Below are positions 1-12,264 of a DNA stretch of 64,000 bases, in pieces. The stretch's first letter is position 1. Each line of letters starts with the position of its first letter. The position numbers and the translations under genes were made by a program. The DNA is from Desarmillaria ectypa (taxonomy: Eukaryota > Basidiomycota > Agaricomycetes > Agaricales > Physalacriaceae): positions 2,480,001 to 2,544,000 of the forward strand of contig JAUDYN010000002.1 in assembly GCA_030407005.1 (NCBI GenBank), read 5' to 3'. The notes below the pieces were generated by a model, which was not told the DNA's origin, did not search any database, and saw nothing but the letters and a program-made list of their open reading frames with translations.

Positions 1-3000
1 GTTCCGGACGGGCGGCTTCCGCAACTTCGTCGATTTGAACGTCCTTGGCCTTTGTGGGAGCTTCGTCCAACGCCTCAATATCACTGGGATCAGGATTGGG
101 TAAGGAATCGACATGCTTGAGCGTCCAAAGGGCAGGATATCGGGCCCAACTGCGTTTACCATACTTGTCAGACACACCAGCCACGCCGATACTTTTCTGG
201 TGAACACTGATGAACGAAGCGGCTGCATGCAGCAAGTTGAAGGTGTTTCCAAACTGAACATATTTAGTGCAATGTTCTTTGCTGATGTTGAACGCCGAGC
301 AAACTTCCTTCATTTCTTCCTTGGTCCGAAGAGGCCAGAGACCCTGGAATTCGGCATTATGAAGCGATAGACAGCAGGGGAGAACCTTGGGCAGGAGATA
401 GATGGGTGCCAAAGCGCCATGGTAGTCATTCACATGGTAGATATCGACGGTGGGGTTGCGGCGAATAGTAGCGGCAATAGCTTGGTTCCAAGTCGAATAG
501 AAGATAGCGGAACTGAGATCGTCCATGCGAGCCGGATAGGGATCAGCTTTGGTCTGGGCGCGGAATACGGGACTATCAAGGATAACATATGTGATGTTGT
601 CCAAAACGTGAGTCTCTACCTCAATGAGATAAGGCTCGCCGAAGATGATGACTTCGATAGGTTCCGCAGGATCTCCAGCTGGGTACTCCACGTCCTTGAC
701 CTTCGGCACAACCCAAATCAAGTCGACATCAGTCATTGCTTTACCCATAAGACTGGACATAACACCAAGACCACCAATCTTGACCTTGATCTTCCAATCG
801 ATGATCTCGTACTCGAGAGTAGAGATAAGGACTTTCCTGCGCTTGTTCTTATCCTCGGGCCAGCCTATGATCTCCCCATTGTGTTTGTGATGTCCGAAAA
901 TGCCTCCTCCCTTCTCTGACATTCCTCCGTCTTTCAGATCCGACTGGGATTTGTTGCCCAAAACGCCCAGAATAGGGAAATAGCTGTTAGAGGACTTCGT
1001 CTTTACGCCGTATTGATTGTGTTTGATACCGTAGAATGACCACATGAAAACGAGAACGGCGAGGGTACCGGTGATCAAGGGAATAGCGAGCAGCAGAGCG
1101 TACATAACAGCACCGACGGATGCCTGCCCGCGTGGCTTCAGCCACCATTTCATGGTGGAGTCGTCAACAAGCAGCGACCAGGCAAGATGAGGCGATGGTG
1201 GAGCAGACATGTTCACATAATTGGGAGCAGCGGTGTTGGGAGGAAGTCGGTCAAGGATGCCATCGCCATCGACATCTCCGTAGTAGTAGTCATCGAAACC
1301 CCAGACATTGAGCTGGACATACGTCGGCCACTGAGCCATAATTTCCAGCTCCCAGTAGCCATCATCATTCTGTTCCATCACACTCGATAGGCCGCTGTCG
1401 AAACCCCAGGTGTTGTAAGGGCCGCGAGCGAGTAGCTGAGGAACACGGCGACGCGCTCCGGACCAACCATAGTCTGCATGAATAACAGCGGCTGTTGACA
1501 TTGTGGCTCGACTCCAATCTAGGCCATCATTAGTAACAGAAACAACATAATAAAACTGCAGAGCGTACACTGCACGATGATATGGTCGCCGTCCCAGAAC
1601 AAGTCAGAGTCACTGAAGACGTCAGAGTCGATCGTCGTTGTATCCTCCCAGTCAGCCCAACTTGTCCAATTTTGACCGAAGTTCCACGAATACCTGAACT
1701 TTTCGGCGCCGTAAGCTTTGTGAGTGAACGTGTACTTGCCATCCGACTTGGTAAAGACGTCATCATCGTAGTCGTTCTCGGGGAAGACCATGACATTCTG
1801 AGACGAGCCCTTCCTCAAAAGAAGATGATCCACGGCCTATCAAGAGCAGCGGTAAGTCTCAAGTGGAACAATTGTTCAGCTAATACGTACGTTTGTGGAA
1901 TTTCCGTTACTGTCCTGAGCTTTATTGACAATAATCTCCAACACTCCGTCAGGGAAATTTGTCAAAGTCGCAGTCCATTCCCATGCAGAGGTCGAACCAC
2001 CTTGAATAACAGACGCGGGCGCGTTGGATACAGCTTGACAGTTGACATTCGTAATCGACGGGGTGGAACCTTTGCCCGACGAAGACATGTTGAGTGAGAT
2101 CGCGTTTGTGACTGAGTCGCAGCTCATAACGGCATTGAATTCGATTGAAATGTCGACAGTGGTAGCGTTCGTTTGGCCGTCCTCAGCCAACAAACGGTAG
2201 TCATGGCCTGGGTTAAACGCGGTCATCGCGAGGGGTGGAGCAACCCACTGAGCTACGGGCACAAGTGCCTTGAACCCATAGGCATCCATGGTAAGATTTG
2301 GAAGGCATCCATACCAAGGGGCTTTGTTATCGGCATAGTACGCTGAGCCGGAGTCCTCCAAAGTGTAGGTTTCGAACGGCGCAAACAAGTTCCGGACCGT
2401 TGTGCCGGACTGGAAAGGAGATGAAATCCATAGCGACGCCTGGCAATCGTACTGCCAAGTCTTGGTCTCGTTTTCATTGGTATACAGCATCCAAACCTGA
2501 TCCGTAAAAGTTCCGGTCAGATTTTGGACGCCCGAGATGCCAGACCTGGAGATAGACCACAGACCCATCTCAGTTACTGTGTGGTTGGAACCAGGCCGCT
2601 CGATGAAGTGTGTCCAGTTGCCACGCTGCACGAGATTAAACCCGTCTTGCAGTGCACCATATATTGTGCGCAGGTAGTTGAAGTGCCCGAACATCCGACG
2701 ACTATCAGTAGTAGGATCGAAATGATCAAGAGCATTCCAATCGTCATGGCACCCTACTAAGGATTTATCCAAGGGCATGTTGAAGTACTGTTCAGAACCG
2801 AGGGTGTAGCAGCCATGTCGCTTCCACGCTGTGTTGCTCGTCATGGCTTGACGCCTATAGGAAATTAAGCCGCAAGAATCGTAAATGGGAAGTTGAAGCA
2901 CTTACCCGTAGAGATAATTGGAAGCACCGGTGTCATACAGATAGAAATTCTGCTCTTCACCATAAAAGTACTGGGGAGGACAAAAGAATCAGGTAGGATT

Positions 3001-4708
3001 CCGGTGAATATCCAAAATGAACCTACCAAAGGAATGCCGGGCATGACAAGGCTGGCGATGAAGGTGGCCAGAACACTGCGCTCCCTACCATCAGCCAGAC
3101 TATGCCAACGGAACACATCAAAATTGCTCGTTCCATACATGTGTCGGGGATCAACTTTCCCCGTTAATTGATTAATGAAATCATTGTCAACGAACATCTG
3201 ATTCCACGCGGTGATGAAGTTGATGTCCACGTCGTAAGCGACGTTTAGGTTACCGTCCATACCCAAGAATCGAGTAAGAGAACGATAAATGGAATAGTGG
3301 AAGGCGACTGAATCCAGCCCATTGACGCCCTTGTCCCGAAGGAAATATTCGTTATCATCCGACGTAAGGTTGGCTGCAATCAAAAACCCGCCAGGAAGTT
3401 GCGTAGGAGTGCGGCCACGGCCACTGACCACAACTGTCAGAAAATAGGGAGTGGCAAAAGGCAGGAGCTTCTTACTAGTATAGGGAGCCGAAAGAGTCAC
3501 CTCCAGTGACTTCACCCGGGACGAAAAAGTTTTTCTTACCAAGGTTGTACGCACAAGTGCGCGCACTAGATGTCCATTCTGCTAGAGCAGCGACCGTAAC
3601 CTGAGTAGCTTTATCAATACGGATGGCGTCGAAATCTAAAGCAGTGAGGGCCATGCAAGCAAAATTCTGAAGCTTGGCCATAACCTCGGGCTTCCATTCA
3701 CGGAGACGGTCCTGAACGGAGGCGAATTTGGACAATTGACGTTGCCAATCCTTGTGCACACCGAATGCCTCCATGTCACCATACTGATCAAAATCCGATT
3801 CCTTGCAACCATTTGTCTCAACGGTGACAAGGGAACCATCATCGTCCCAAAACTTGGGCATTTCGCACGAGTCATTCCGGGTGTTACCAATCTGTGAGTA
3901 TCAAGTGAGCAAAAAAGGTAGGGTTGAGGTGATAAGTAGCTTACGTTAAAGTCCGCATATTCCGTGAAGTTCCAAGGCATATAATTGGGATTTTTGTAGA
4001 CGGCGTCGTATTCATTCAGACTGAAAGGCGTACTGCTGTTCAAATGACTGAAGAAATCATAAAAATGAGTCACGCCGTTGCAGTATAAGGTAGTGCACTT
4101 ACCCTTCAAAACCGATGAGATCCGACATGGTTCCTACGGTAAAATCGACCATCAAGTACATGTTATGGGCGTGTATGGTATCGATTGCATTCCTCCAATC
4201 CTCGATAGTACCCCAGTGAGGATCAAGGACGGTGAAGTCAAGCGGCGAATAACCTGTAGGATGATGAGTGAACGAGAACAGGGGGAGAGGTTAACAACAC
4301 ACTGTCGGCCTGCCACAACATGTTCAGAAAAGGCGTTCCAGAAATGAAGATGACCCGGATGCCCATGCCATAGAGGTAGTCCAACTTTGATATAAGACCC
4401 TTGAGGTCGCCACCATATCTGAGCTGGGTTTCTCTCCAGTCGTTTTCGTACATGGTGCCAAAATAATCATTATTGGAAGGATCACCATCTGCGAACTTGT
4501 CCAGTAGAAGGGTATAGACGGGAAGGGCCCGCCAATTTTCGGGAGAAGGTGTATAAGTGGTATTTGCTCGAGTCGCCTTGTACTCTGTCGGTTGGGTTGC
4601 ATCCTGATTGGCATTAATGTTGTAGTCAGTGAGGTCGTCGCGATACGGCGAGGCGAAAACGAGGCCAGCGAGAGCCGATAAGGCGGTAATTGCGGTAAAA
4701 ACCCGCAT
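1..4708 (-). CDS. AGS1: Alpha-1,3-glucan synthase (5' part; runs off the left edge)
   Basis: Plasma-membrane enzyme that makes cell-wall alpha-1,3-glucan from UDP-glucose. The start at 4708 opens a signal peptide (MRVFTAITALSALAGLVFAS). The first part is an extracellular alpha-amylase-like (GH13) domain: GGDLKGLISKLDYLYGMGI, then DFDAIRIDKAT (nucleophile region, near 3610) and GEVTGGDSFG (near 3490), and YGEEQNFYLYDTGASNYLYG across an intron near 2900. Around 1110-1030 a hydrophobic segment (MYALLLAIPLITGTLAVLVF) crosses the membrane. From about 790 to the edge comes the cytosolic GT5 glycogen-synthase-like domain (KIKVKIGGLGVMSSLMGK, HNAEFQGLWPLRTKEE, KYGKRSWARYPALW). Several introns of about 50 nt interrupt it. 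The rest of GT5 and the C-terminal multi-pass region lie outside the window. It shares a roughly 1-kb divergent upstream region with the STE11 gene. The family assignment is very secure; exact exon ends are approximate. Confidence 0.95.
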
Positions 4709-5711
4709 GGTGGTGAGGGGACCGACTAGAGGGAAAGGAAAGGGGTGAAAGAGGGAAGAGGGACGCGTATTAGAGTGAGAGATAAAGTTTATACAAGGAC
4801 GAACAGGATACAGCCTGTCGCCAGGCGAAAGGCGAGCAACGATGATGGGAGAGAGTGACAGAGTCAGTCGGACAGCCAGACGTAGCAGCGTTCGAAAGAC
4901 GGTCGGCGTTTTCCCTGTTCTGTTTATGTGGTCAATATTTATGCACCACAGCCACATTGCCACACCCTGGGAATTTCTCCCAAGGCACTCCCGCAAGCCT
5001 CCTGTTTCTAGTGACAAGCATCCTCAACTAAGAAGTACCCTAAGGAGCCAGGAGCTACGAATCATTTCTGATTTTTTCCTTAGATACTAAATACATTGTA
5101 ACCGTATTTGCCCCTCGAATCGCTGCGATTCAAAGGTAATTTGCCATGCGTTTCACCTGTGCAAAAAAAACCAAAAACACACATCGGCCTTTTCTTACCT
5201 TCACTGCCTTATAAAGATGTCAGCCACTGCAAATGAATATCGCCCCTTACGTGCCAGGATAAGAGCTGACAAAGATCTACCTTTCTGATCGCGTGTGACT
5301 GTCACTCGTAACGGACCGGCCCGAGCCTGGTTGCTATGGCCAAATCGGGATGCCAATGCTGCTGACCAAGCAAACCCGCTCTCGCGTTCACGACAGTGAA
5401 AAGTACCATTGTTCCCTCTGTGCTCGGGCCTGCGTCCAGCCCAGGATTTATCAAACCTCTTCTTCTAACCACGACATTGTTTCTGTATTTTTTTCTTCCT
5501 TCGTATTACCATCGCCTTGTTCAGGTATCTCCTATATTTTTCCTTTTGTCTCCTACTGACTGTTATTGACAGCTTTCTTTATGCTCTCCGTACTCGTTTA
5601 AATCGTGCCTCTCTGCACTGTATCACTACCTACTGACGTTTGGACTGTATCTTTGGGTCTCCGATACATCATCCAGTTCACTGTTTCACCACCTCACGAT
5701 TTCATCTTGAC
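4709..5711. promoter_or_regulatory. Divergent intergenic region between AGS1 and STE11
   Basis: About 1 kb separates the start codons of two divergent genes. It holds no convincing coding sequence. The stretch 5450-5570 is pyrimidine-rich (runs of tct and ttc), as is common just upstream of fungal start codons, and lies on the STE11 side. An open frame at 5640 begins with TTG, not ATG, so I do not count it as coding. I see no specific regulatory motif that I can defend. Confidence 0.5.
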
Positions 5712-8700
5712 ATGTCTGCACTAGCCGCCACCAGTAATTTGTTCCATGTTCACGACAACTCCGCCGATCCGTCTTCCAAACCTTCTTCTCCATCTTCGCC
5801 TACATCTTCATTTCAGGCGCAGCAATCTGTTCCTCGGTCCTTCATGACCACAATAAGAGGACAGAGCTCTCCCTTTCCCTCCACGCCGACTTCGAGCCAC
5901 TCAAACGGTACCATGGAACCTCCACCAGGTGTCAGCTATGGGGACTATATCCGTATGTGGACCGATGCCCATGTTGCACGCTGGCTTGCGGATATTAAAT
6001 GTGGCAGCCATGCCGCCACTTTCAAGGCAAATGATATTCGAGGTGACATTCTTCTGGAATTGGACCAGACAACACTTCAAGAAATGGGAGTGAGCAGTAT
6101 TGGGGATAGGTTCAGGGTACTTCACGCTGTGAAGGCATTGAGGCAGAAGGCCTCAATGAGATCCGTTGCTTCTCCTGTCCTGGAAACCAACAATAGATCG
6201 CGGTTGGTAACCGGTCTCGAGGATTCCACGACGGCTGCTATGCCGTCAGATCAATCCGCCTCTCCATTAACCGTGCGCAGGCGACTAGAGAGCGGCAGAC
6301 CCGCACCTCTGTTACTAAACTCTAACCCCGCTAGACCCGATTTGCCTCGGCTAATCAGGGACCAACAACCACCAGATTCGGCAAAACCCAATACTCCTTC
6401 AGCTCATGCCATACGACCACTTCCTCAGCCGACCGCAAGCTCATCCAACACTGCGCCTAGTAGTACTCATCCCGGTTCAACAAGGTCTGGTTTACCCCCG
6501 CTTCCTCCTCCTCCTCGTGGGCAACCACCTCTTCCACCACCAGGACGTCCTCCCGTTCGTGGACATTACCCAGGTTCACAATCAAATGGTCGGCGGACGC
6601 CAACACAGACTGACAATGTGCCGGCGTACACGACACAACCTCTACCGCCTGCTCCCTCAAATCAAGCCCTCCTCACACCTTCACAAGGTTCGGCCTGGTC
6701 AGGCTATCACCTTCCTGCTGACCCACGTCCCGGAAACCCTGGGGGTGGCAAAACGCCACAAGCCACTTCACGTTCAACCTCACCACTTCCTCGTGCCGGG
6801 GGTCGTGGTACTAATACGCCCAACCCGGTTCATGGCAGGAATGGATCGATAGGTCTCAATTCCCCGGTCTCATCTAGTCCTGCTTGCAAGCAGCAGAGGT
6901 TAGGTGGAGGGTCGGCACATCCATATGCCACAAGCCAAGCCGCTGTCCCAGGGTCAAATGCTTCCCAAACCGCAAATCTCTCACCAATAGCCGAAGGATT
7001 CGGAGCGGCAGGTACTTCCCCCCCCACATATACTGTCGGACGTGGGCCGTTTAACCCTCACACACCCTCACACACAAATGCACCATCCTTGGATGATTTG
7101 AGGCGGAAATTGGTTAAAATCGCGCTTCCCGATGAGGGTCTCACTTATACTATTGACGTCGATAATTGCGCAGGCGGTGTTGAGGTTCTTGAGAAGGTCC
7201 TGAAAAAATTTGGCAAGCGTGGAGCGCGCAATACGGATTCTGAAGGTGTGGATAGTGTACAAACGGAAGATGGCGGACTTAGCGTTGACGGCTGGGGTGC
7301 ATATCGGGATGATGGGACAGGTAAGTCGAGCCACGTTTTTGTTTTATCAAGTTACTGAATGTTTACTCTAGGGCCGTTGGATGAGGCTGCACTGCTCTCA
7401 TATTGCCATGCCTCACTTGATCATCCAGCTCGAGACAAGCCTTTATCGTTGCGGAAGATTGCAAAGGCTCGTCGCGAAGATCGAAATAGTCCGCCTTCTC
7501 CACCTCACGGTCGTTTCCTTGGAGGTCAAACACCTAAGAGTACGAAGCGAGCCAGCTCCATCAGTATTCTCAGTGGTTTGGGTGTTCGCGATCCTGAAAA
7601 GGCTCTGGAGCCGCCCTCTCCTACGCATTCTGGTTCAGGCAGGTCGAGTCCTGCCACTACGCATAGTGCGAAGAGGCCATCCAAGTTGCGCAATTTCTTC
7701 GGACAACGACCCCCGAGCGAGCTTATTACGAACCACTTGACGGAATACTTTCCCTTCACGGAGAAGAAGGTTCTCGAGCGCACAGCGAGACACAGCATGA
7801 TGCGAACGGGCACGATGCGCGACAGTGCCTCTTCTTATAATCCACCATTACCTTCTAGGTTTAGCAGCAGCACTCTTGCGTCGCTTCCGCGAACCTCGGT
7901 TTCGGCTTCGCGTACTTCCTTATCGTCTAATGCCGCCCCTCCTTTACCCGAAAAGCCATATTCTGATAGTGGTAATACAACACCAGCTGAAGACATCCCT
8001 CGTGTATCTCTTTCTACTGAAGACGGTCGTTCTGTAAATCTTCATGATACTTCGGACAACACAAATGATCATCCGGAACTTCTCCCTCCCATCCCGTTCC
8101 CAACGGAATCATTTTCGGAGTCTCTGGAAAGTCTGACCGGGGCCAACCGTCGTATGTCTAGAACATTGTCCACGGCGTCGCGAACTTCTCGTCGGTTGAG
8201 TTACATGACCGAACTTCGAAGTAAGAAAGACCGTTCTGACACCGCAAGTCTCATGACGGTGGATGAGATCACAAAGGAAGTCGAAAGCCGAAGAAGAAAT
8301 ACAGGTATTTTCGATAGAAGAAGCTCGGAGGAACCTGACGGTTGGACTCAGGTTGAGAACGAGGATGGTGCTGATGACAACGATGAAGAACCTGACGAAG
8401 AGCAATACACGGATAGTGAAGAAGATGGAATCGTGTCTGGTCCAGAGAGTCCTACCTTAGACGAGGATGATGACCATATCACAGGTGTGGCAATGCGCAA
8501 AGGTAAGTGAAATGTCCATATATGACAGAATGGCGCGGCTAAAGCTAGCGACTTTTATCCATCTAGCGAATAAATGGATCAAAGGTGCGCTCATCGGTGC
8601 AGGATCATTTGGGAAGGTCTATTTGGGCATGGACGCTTCAAATGGCCTTCTTATGGCAGTCAAACAAGTGGAGCTGCCAACTGGTTCGGCTCCCAATGAG

Positions 8701-9556
8701 GAACGCAAGAAAAATATGCTCAGTGCCTTGGAGCGCGAAATAGAATTGCTTCAAGATCTACAGCATGAAAATATCGTGCAGTACCTTTGTCAGTATCCTC
8801 ATTTGACACAACTTAGTTCATGATTGACCTATTTATGTTCAGATTCATCACTTGAAGATGACTGCCTCAACATCTTCTTGGAGTATGTGCCAGGAGGATC
8901 GGTGACCGCGCTGTTGCGCAATTACGGTGCCTTCGAAGAGCCTTTGGTCAAGAACTTTGTCCGCCAGATCCTACAGGGTCTCAGCTATCTGCATGAACGT
9001 GATATCATTCATCGTGACATCAAAGGCGCCAATATTCTTGTTGATAACAAAGGGGGCGTCAAGATATCAGACTTTGGCATATCGAAAAAAGTTGACGTTC
9101 GTGAGTATCTTCCCCAGCTTCAATGTCTGACGCCAGATGGTTTACTTAATGAAAACAGAAGCGCTTGCTGGTAACAATCGCGTTCATCGACCATCACTGC
9201 AAGGATCGGTGTTTTGGATGGCACCTGAAGTTGTCAAGCAAAGTGGGCATACACAGAAGGCTGACATCTGGAGTGTGGGTTGTCTTGTTGTCGAAATGCT
9301 CACCGGAGAACACCCATGGGCACAACTCACCCAAATGCAGGCCATATTCAAGGTACTATCTGTCATCCAGACATTTATTTGCATCATTAATTATCCTTTA
9401 TAGATTGGATCGTCAGCGAGGCCGGCTATCCCCTCTGACATATCTTCAGAAGCTCAAGACTTCTTGACGAAGACTTTCGAAATAGACCACGAGGCAAGGC
9501 CCGCTGCAGCCGAACTCTTGAAGCACCCTTGGATACATATTCCAAGCGCAACATGA
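5712..9556 (+). CDS. STE11: MAP kinase kinase kinase, Ste11/Byr2 type (SAM + Ras-binding + kinase)
   Basis: Serine/threonine MAPKKK acting in mating and stress MAPK cascades. Six exons join cleanly: 5712-7320, 7372-8502, 8567-8788, 8843-9100, 9159-9352 and 9404-9556, giving 1,188 aa. The SAM domain lies at about residues 80-150 ([17 protein letters not shown]). It is followed by a long Pro/Ser-rich linker, a Ras-binding/RA-like segment at about 464-505 ([18 protein letters not shown]), a second Ser-rich and acidic region, and the kinase from about 917: glycine loop [13 protein letters not shown]-type lysine in MAVKQVE, catalytic loop [13 protein letters not shown] ([11 protein letters not shown]) and APE in WMAPEVV. 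All key catalytic residues are present. The start is ATG 5712 (MSALAATSN); the frame is open upstream to a TTG at 5640. It converges on TRM1, with 164 bp between the stop codons. Confidence 0.95.
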
Positions 9557-9720
9557 TATTCTCGGACTTTTCCCCCTTTGGTGGTTTTATTTTTCGGAAC
9601 GGTTTTGCGTTTTTACTTATATACTTTGTTTATTTTCGTTCGCCTACGCTATCTTCGCTGTACTCGGGTAGAAGGAAATCACTGTACGATAACACATATA
9701 TCTTGACAGATTTGAACCTC

Positions 9721-11987
9721 TCAATCTTCTGCCTTGCGCTTTTTTTTAGATCCTGTTCCCGACACCGCTCTCGAACCTGGTCCCCAATTCTGAGGAGTCT
9801 CTTGATAGCGCACCAGCTTCACTTTTGACGAAGCTGTGACAGATTGTGGATGTCTTTTGAAGTTTGCCTCCGTTCTAAAGGATGTCAGCGACGGTTGATG
9901 GTGGAAATGCTTAAAACGTACTTGGCTTCTTTGGCAAGTAATTTTCGAGCTGGAGATGTCTCCGAGACATTCTCCAACTTGACAGGATACAATTTGACAA
10001 ATGATCGGAATATATCATGGAGGTCCGCCCGCGTCGCTGTCGTTTTCAGAGATCCAGGCGTTGCGTGAGACCTAGAAATTGAATACCCCGCGTGCAACAG
10101 AGCAGAACTTCGGTTAACATATGTTAACTAAAACCCGCGTCGAACGTTAATTTACAACGTACGCCACTTCGTCTAATGACGGTGTTTGACAATGGAAGAA
10201 ACTTGCCACCCTCGTTGGCGTGAAGTAGAATGGTGTGTGCAGTTCCTAGAGCCCATAAGCATTTATTTCGCTCGTTGGAGTTAGACCAACCTCCTTTGCA
10301 ACGGTAAGCATCCCTTTCATTCGAGTGGAGGTTCCGTATGAATCAGGGTTCCCTTCGACGTGCTCCAAAACCTTGGCAACAAAATCTATGTCATGAATAG
10401 GCCCTGACCACATCGGACCTGCTATCTATATGTCCAGGTGATTAATCACGATAATCACGTATATGAAAAACCCACTTACATGTAAAGCGGATTCACATTC
10501 TGGACATCTGTCGGAAACCACAGGACCAGGATGTGTCCTGAAATTATAATTGATATTGCCAGAAGCTTCGTGTTTCTTTTCAGTGACCCTGCCCAACGGC
10601 TGCTCATAGAATGATTGACACGACGTGCAAACGAAATAAGCAGACGTTTTCCTGCAACGATACCTATCGGTATCCACTTCAAGTGCGATGAAGAAATGGT
10701 ACCCACGTAAGCGCCTTTTTTACTCCAATTGCCGATGTATGCACCTTAATGAAAAGTCTCACATAAAAATCTATGGAGAGCGATAGCAACGGTTCAATAT
10801 AACGACCGTATCTTGAAGCGGAAGTTGAAACAGCATGGAGTACGAGTCTTAGGGCCTGGATAAGAGTATTGAGCCGAGAATAACATTGATAGTTCCGCGC
10901 CTACAGCTTCGTGACAATATTCCGCCTTGACAGGAATACCACCATAATTGGATAGGCTAGAAGGACATGTCAATATGAAACGAGCGCAAAATATATTCAT
11001 ATCACGGATTCATACCATTTCTCAGGGTAGTTGTTAGTAGCGAGCACCGAAAGATCCGTGCAAGTGACGCAAAGAAGTCCTGAAACATGTAAGTGATAGC
11101 AACGCCTAGGCACAGTCCAGATACTTACCACCGTCATTTACACTCTGAACGGCAGCATCGATGAATGGAGCGGCGGTCCCATACGGATCAAGATCGACAA
11201 CATCCACACGCTGGCGTTCCTCGCGATGGTTGTACATCAAAGTACTACAAGATAATCAGCATCAAGTAGCATGGCTAGGTATTCCTCACCATGCGTCACC
11301 TTCATTGATTCGTATCTTCCCATCACCCGTGCTGGGAACTTCGAACCCATTGAATTCCACATTGCGCTTCATAGCAGCTGTTGCCGCACTAGACAAGTCA
11401 TTCGCAATCACGTATCTGCCCAAAACGTCTTAGGAATGGTTTCATGGCTATTGTGGGTTTCGAACTTTACAAGCGGTATCTCCTTGGCGTAACGGATAGA
11501 ACGAAGTCCCGTTGCAGATAGTGCTTCAAGGATGACGGCTTTGTAGGGCTTATATTGGGGCTTGCAAAGACATAAGGGATGATAAGGTGGGGTCGGAAAT
11601 CTCTCACCTCCTTCTGCGGAACGGAGGAATCACCCTTGCTCTCCTGTTCGGCAGGTTCCATTGCAACGACATCCACTGAAGCCCCATTTTCCACTAGAGA
11701 TACGTATCAGATGCTGTAATCAACGATATTCTTTGTACATACTCACTTTTCTGCCGCTTCCTCGTATTGGCCTTATTAGCCTTCTTTTCCTGGACCTGTT
11801 TCCATCGAGTCTCTTTCAACAAATTGAGTTCCTCGCTCCATGTTCTGATACATGCGACACTGAGATCACGATTGAACTCTTGAACGGGATTCAAGAATGC
11901 TTCATTCGAGGAAAGTAGCAGATGAGAACTATTTTCCGTATGCAGGGTAAAGCCATCCGGCACGACTAGAGAAGGGCCCATCGACAT
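9721..11987 (-). CDS. TRM1: tRNA (guanine26-N2)-dimethyltransferase Trm1
   Basis: SAM-dependent enzyme that makes m2,2G26 in cytosolic and mitochondrial tRNAs. The N-terminus reads [20 protein letters not shown] and then [18 protein letters not shown], the family signature. Further in come VDVVAMEP, the zinc-type cysteines ([14 protein letters not shown], then [14 protein letters not shown]) and a WSGP-type segment near 10410. The C-terminal part is [15 protein letters not shown]... followed, after an intron whose donor lies near 9920, by [14 protein letters not shown] and a basic tail KKKRKAED that could be a nuclear signal. About ten short introns; protein roughly 580 aa. ATG 11987 is the first start in frame with the conserved block; an upstream start that adds a mitochondrial presequence cannot be excluded. 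Stop at 9721-9723. Confidence 0.93.
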
Positions 11988-12264
11988 GCTGAACTTCCCG
12001 CGCACACGGCACGAACAACAGTGAGCAAGATGGCGAAAGACAGTCAGAGAAATGGTCGTCAAAGTTGGAAGAGATTTTGTTACCAAAAGCGGCAAAATAG
12101 GGGCTATATTGTGGTGTACATGTATGTAGTAAGATAAATTGGATACAAGGTTGTGTGTCAAGGAAAGTGATTGTATTCCACGATAGCTAATGTGATGCAA
12201 GAAAATGTACGAAGATGCGATACTTGTCCGTCCATGTAAAGTAAAGGTATAAGTAAAATCCGAA
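11988..12264. promoter_or_regulatory. Spacer between ferric reductase 3' end and TRM1 start
   Basis: These 277 bp lie between the stop codon of the upstream ferric reductase gene and the TRM1 start, both on the minus strand. They must hold the ferric reductase 3' UTR and the TRM1 promoter. The TRM1 frame stays open upstream through this stretch, but its translation shows no family similarity, so I treat it as untranslated. No clear motif seen. Confidence 0.4.

Noticed and set aside
1582..2097. Plus-strand frame of 171 codons opposite the glucan synthase gene
   Set aside because: Antisense shadow of conserved alpha-glucan synthase exons.
5640..5711. N-terminal extension of STE11 starting at 5640
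   Set aside because: The frame begins with TTG; nuclear fungal genes start with ATG, and the first ATG is 5712.
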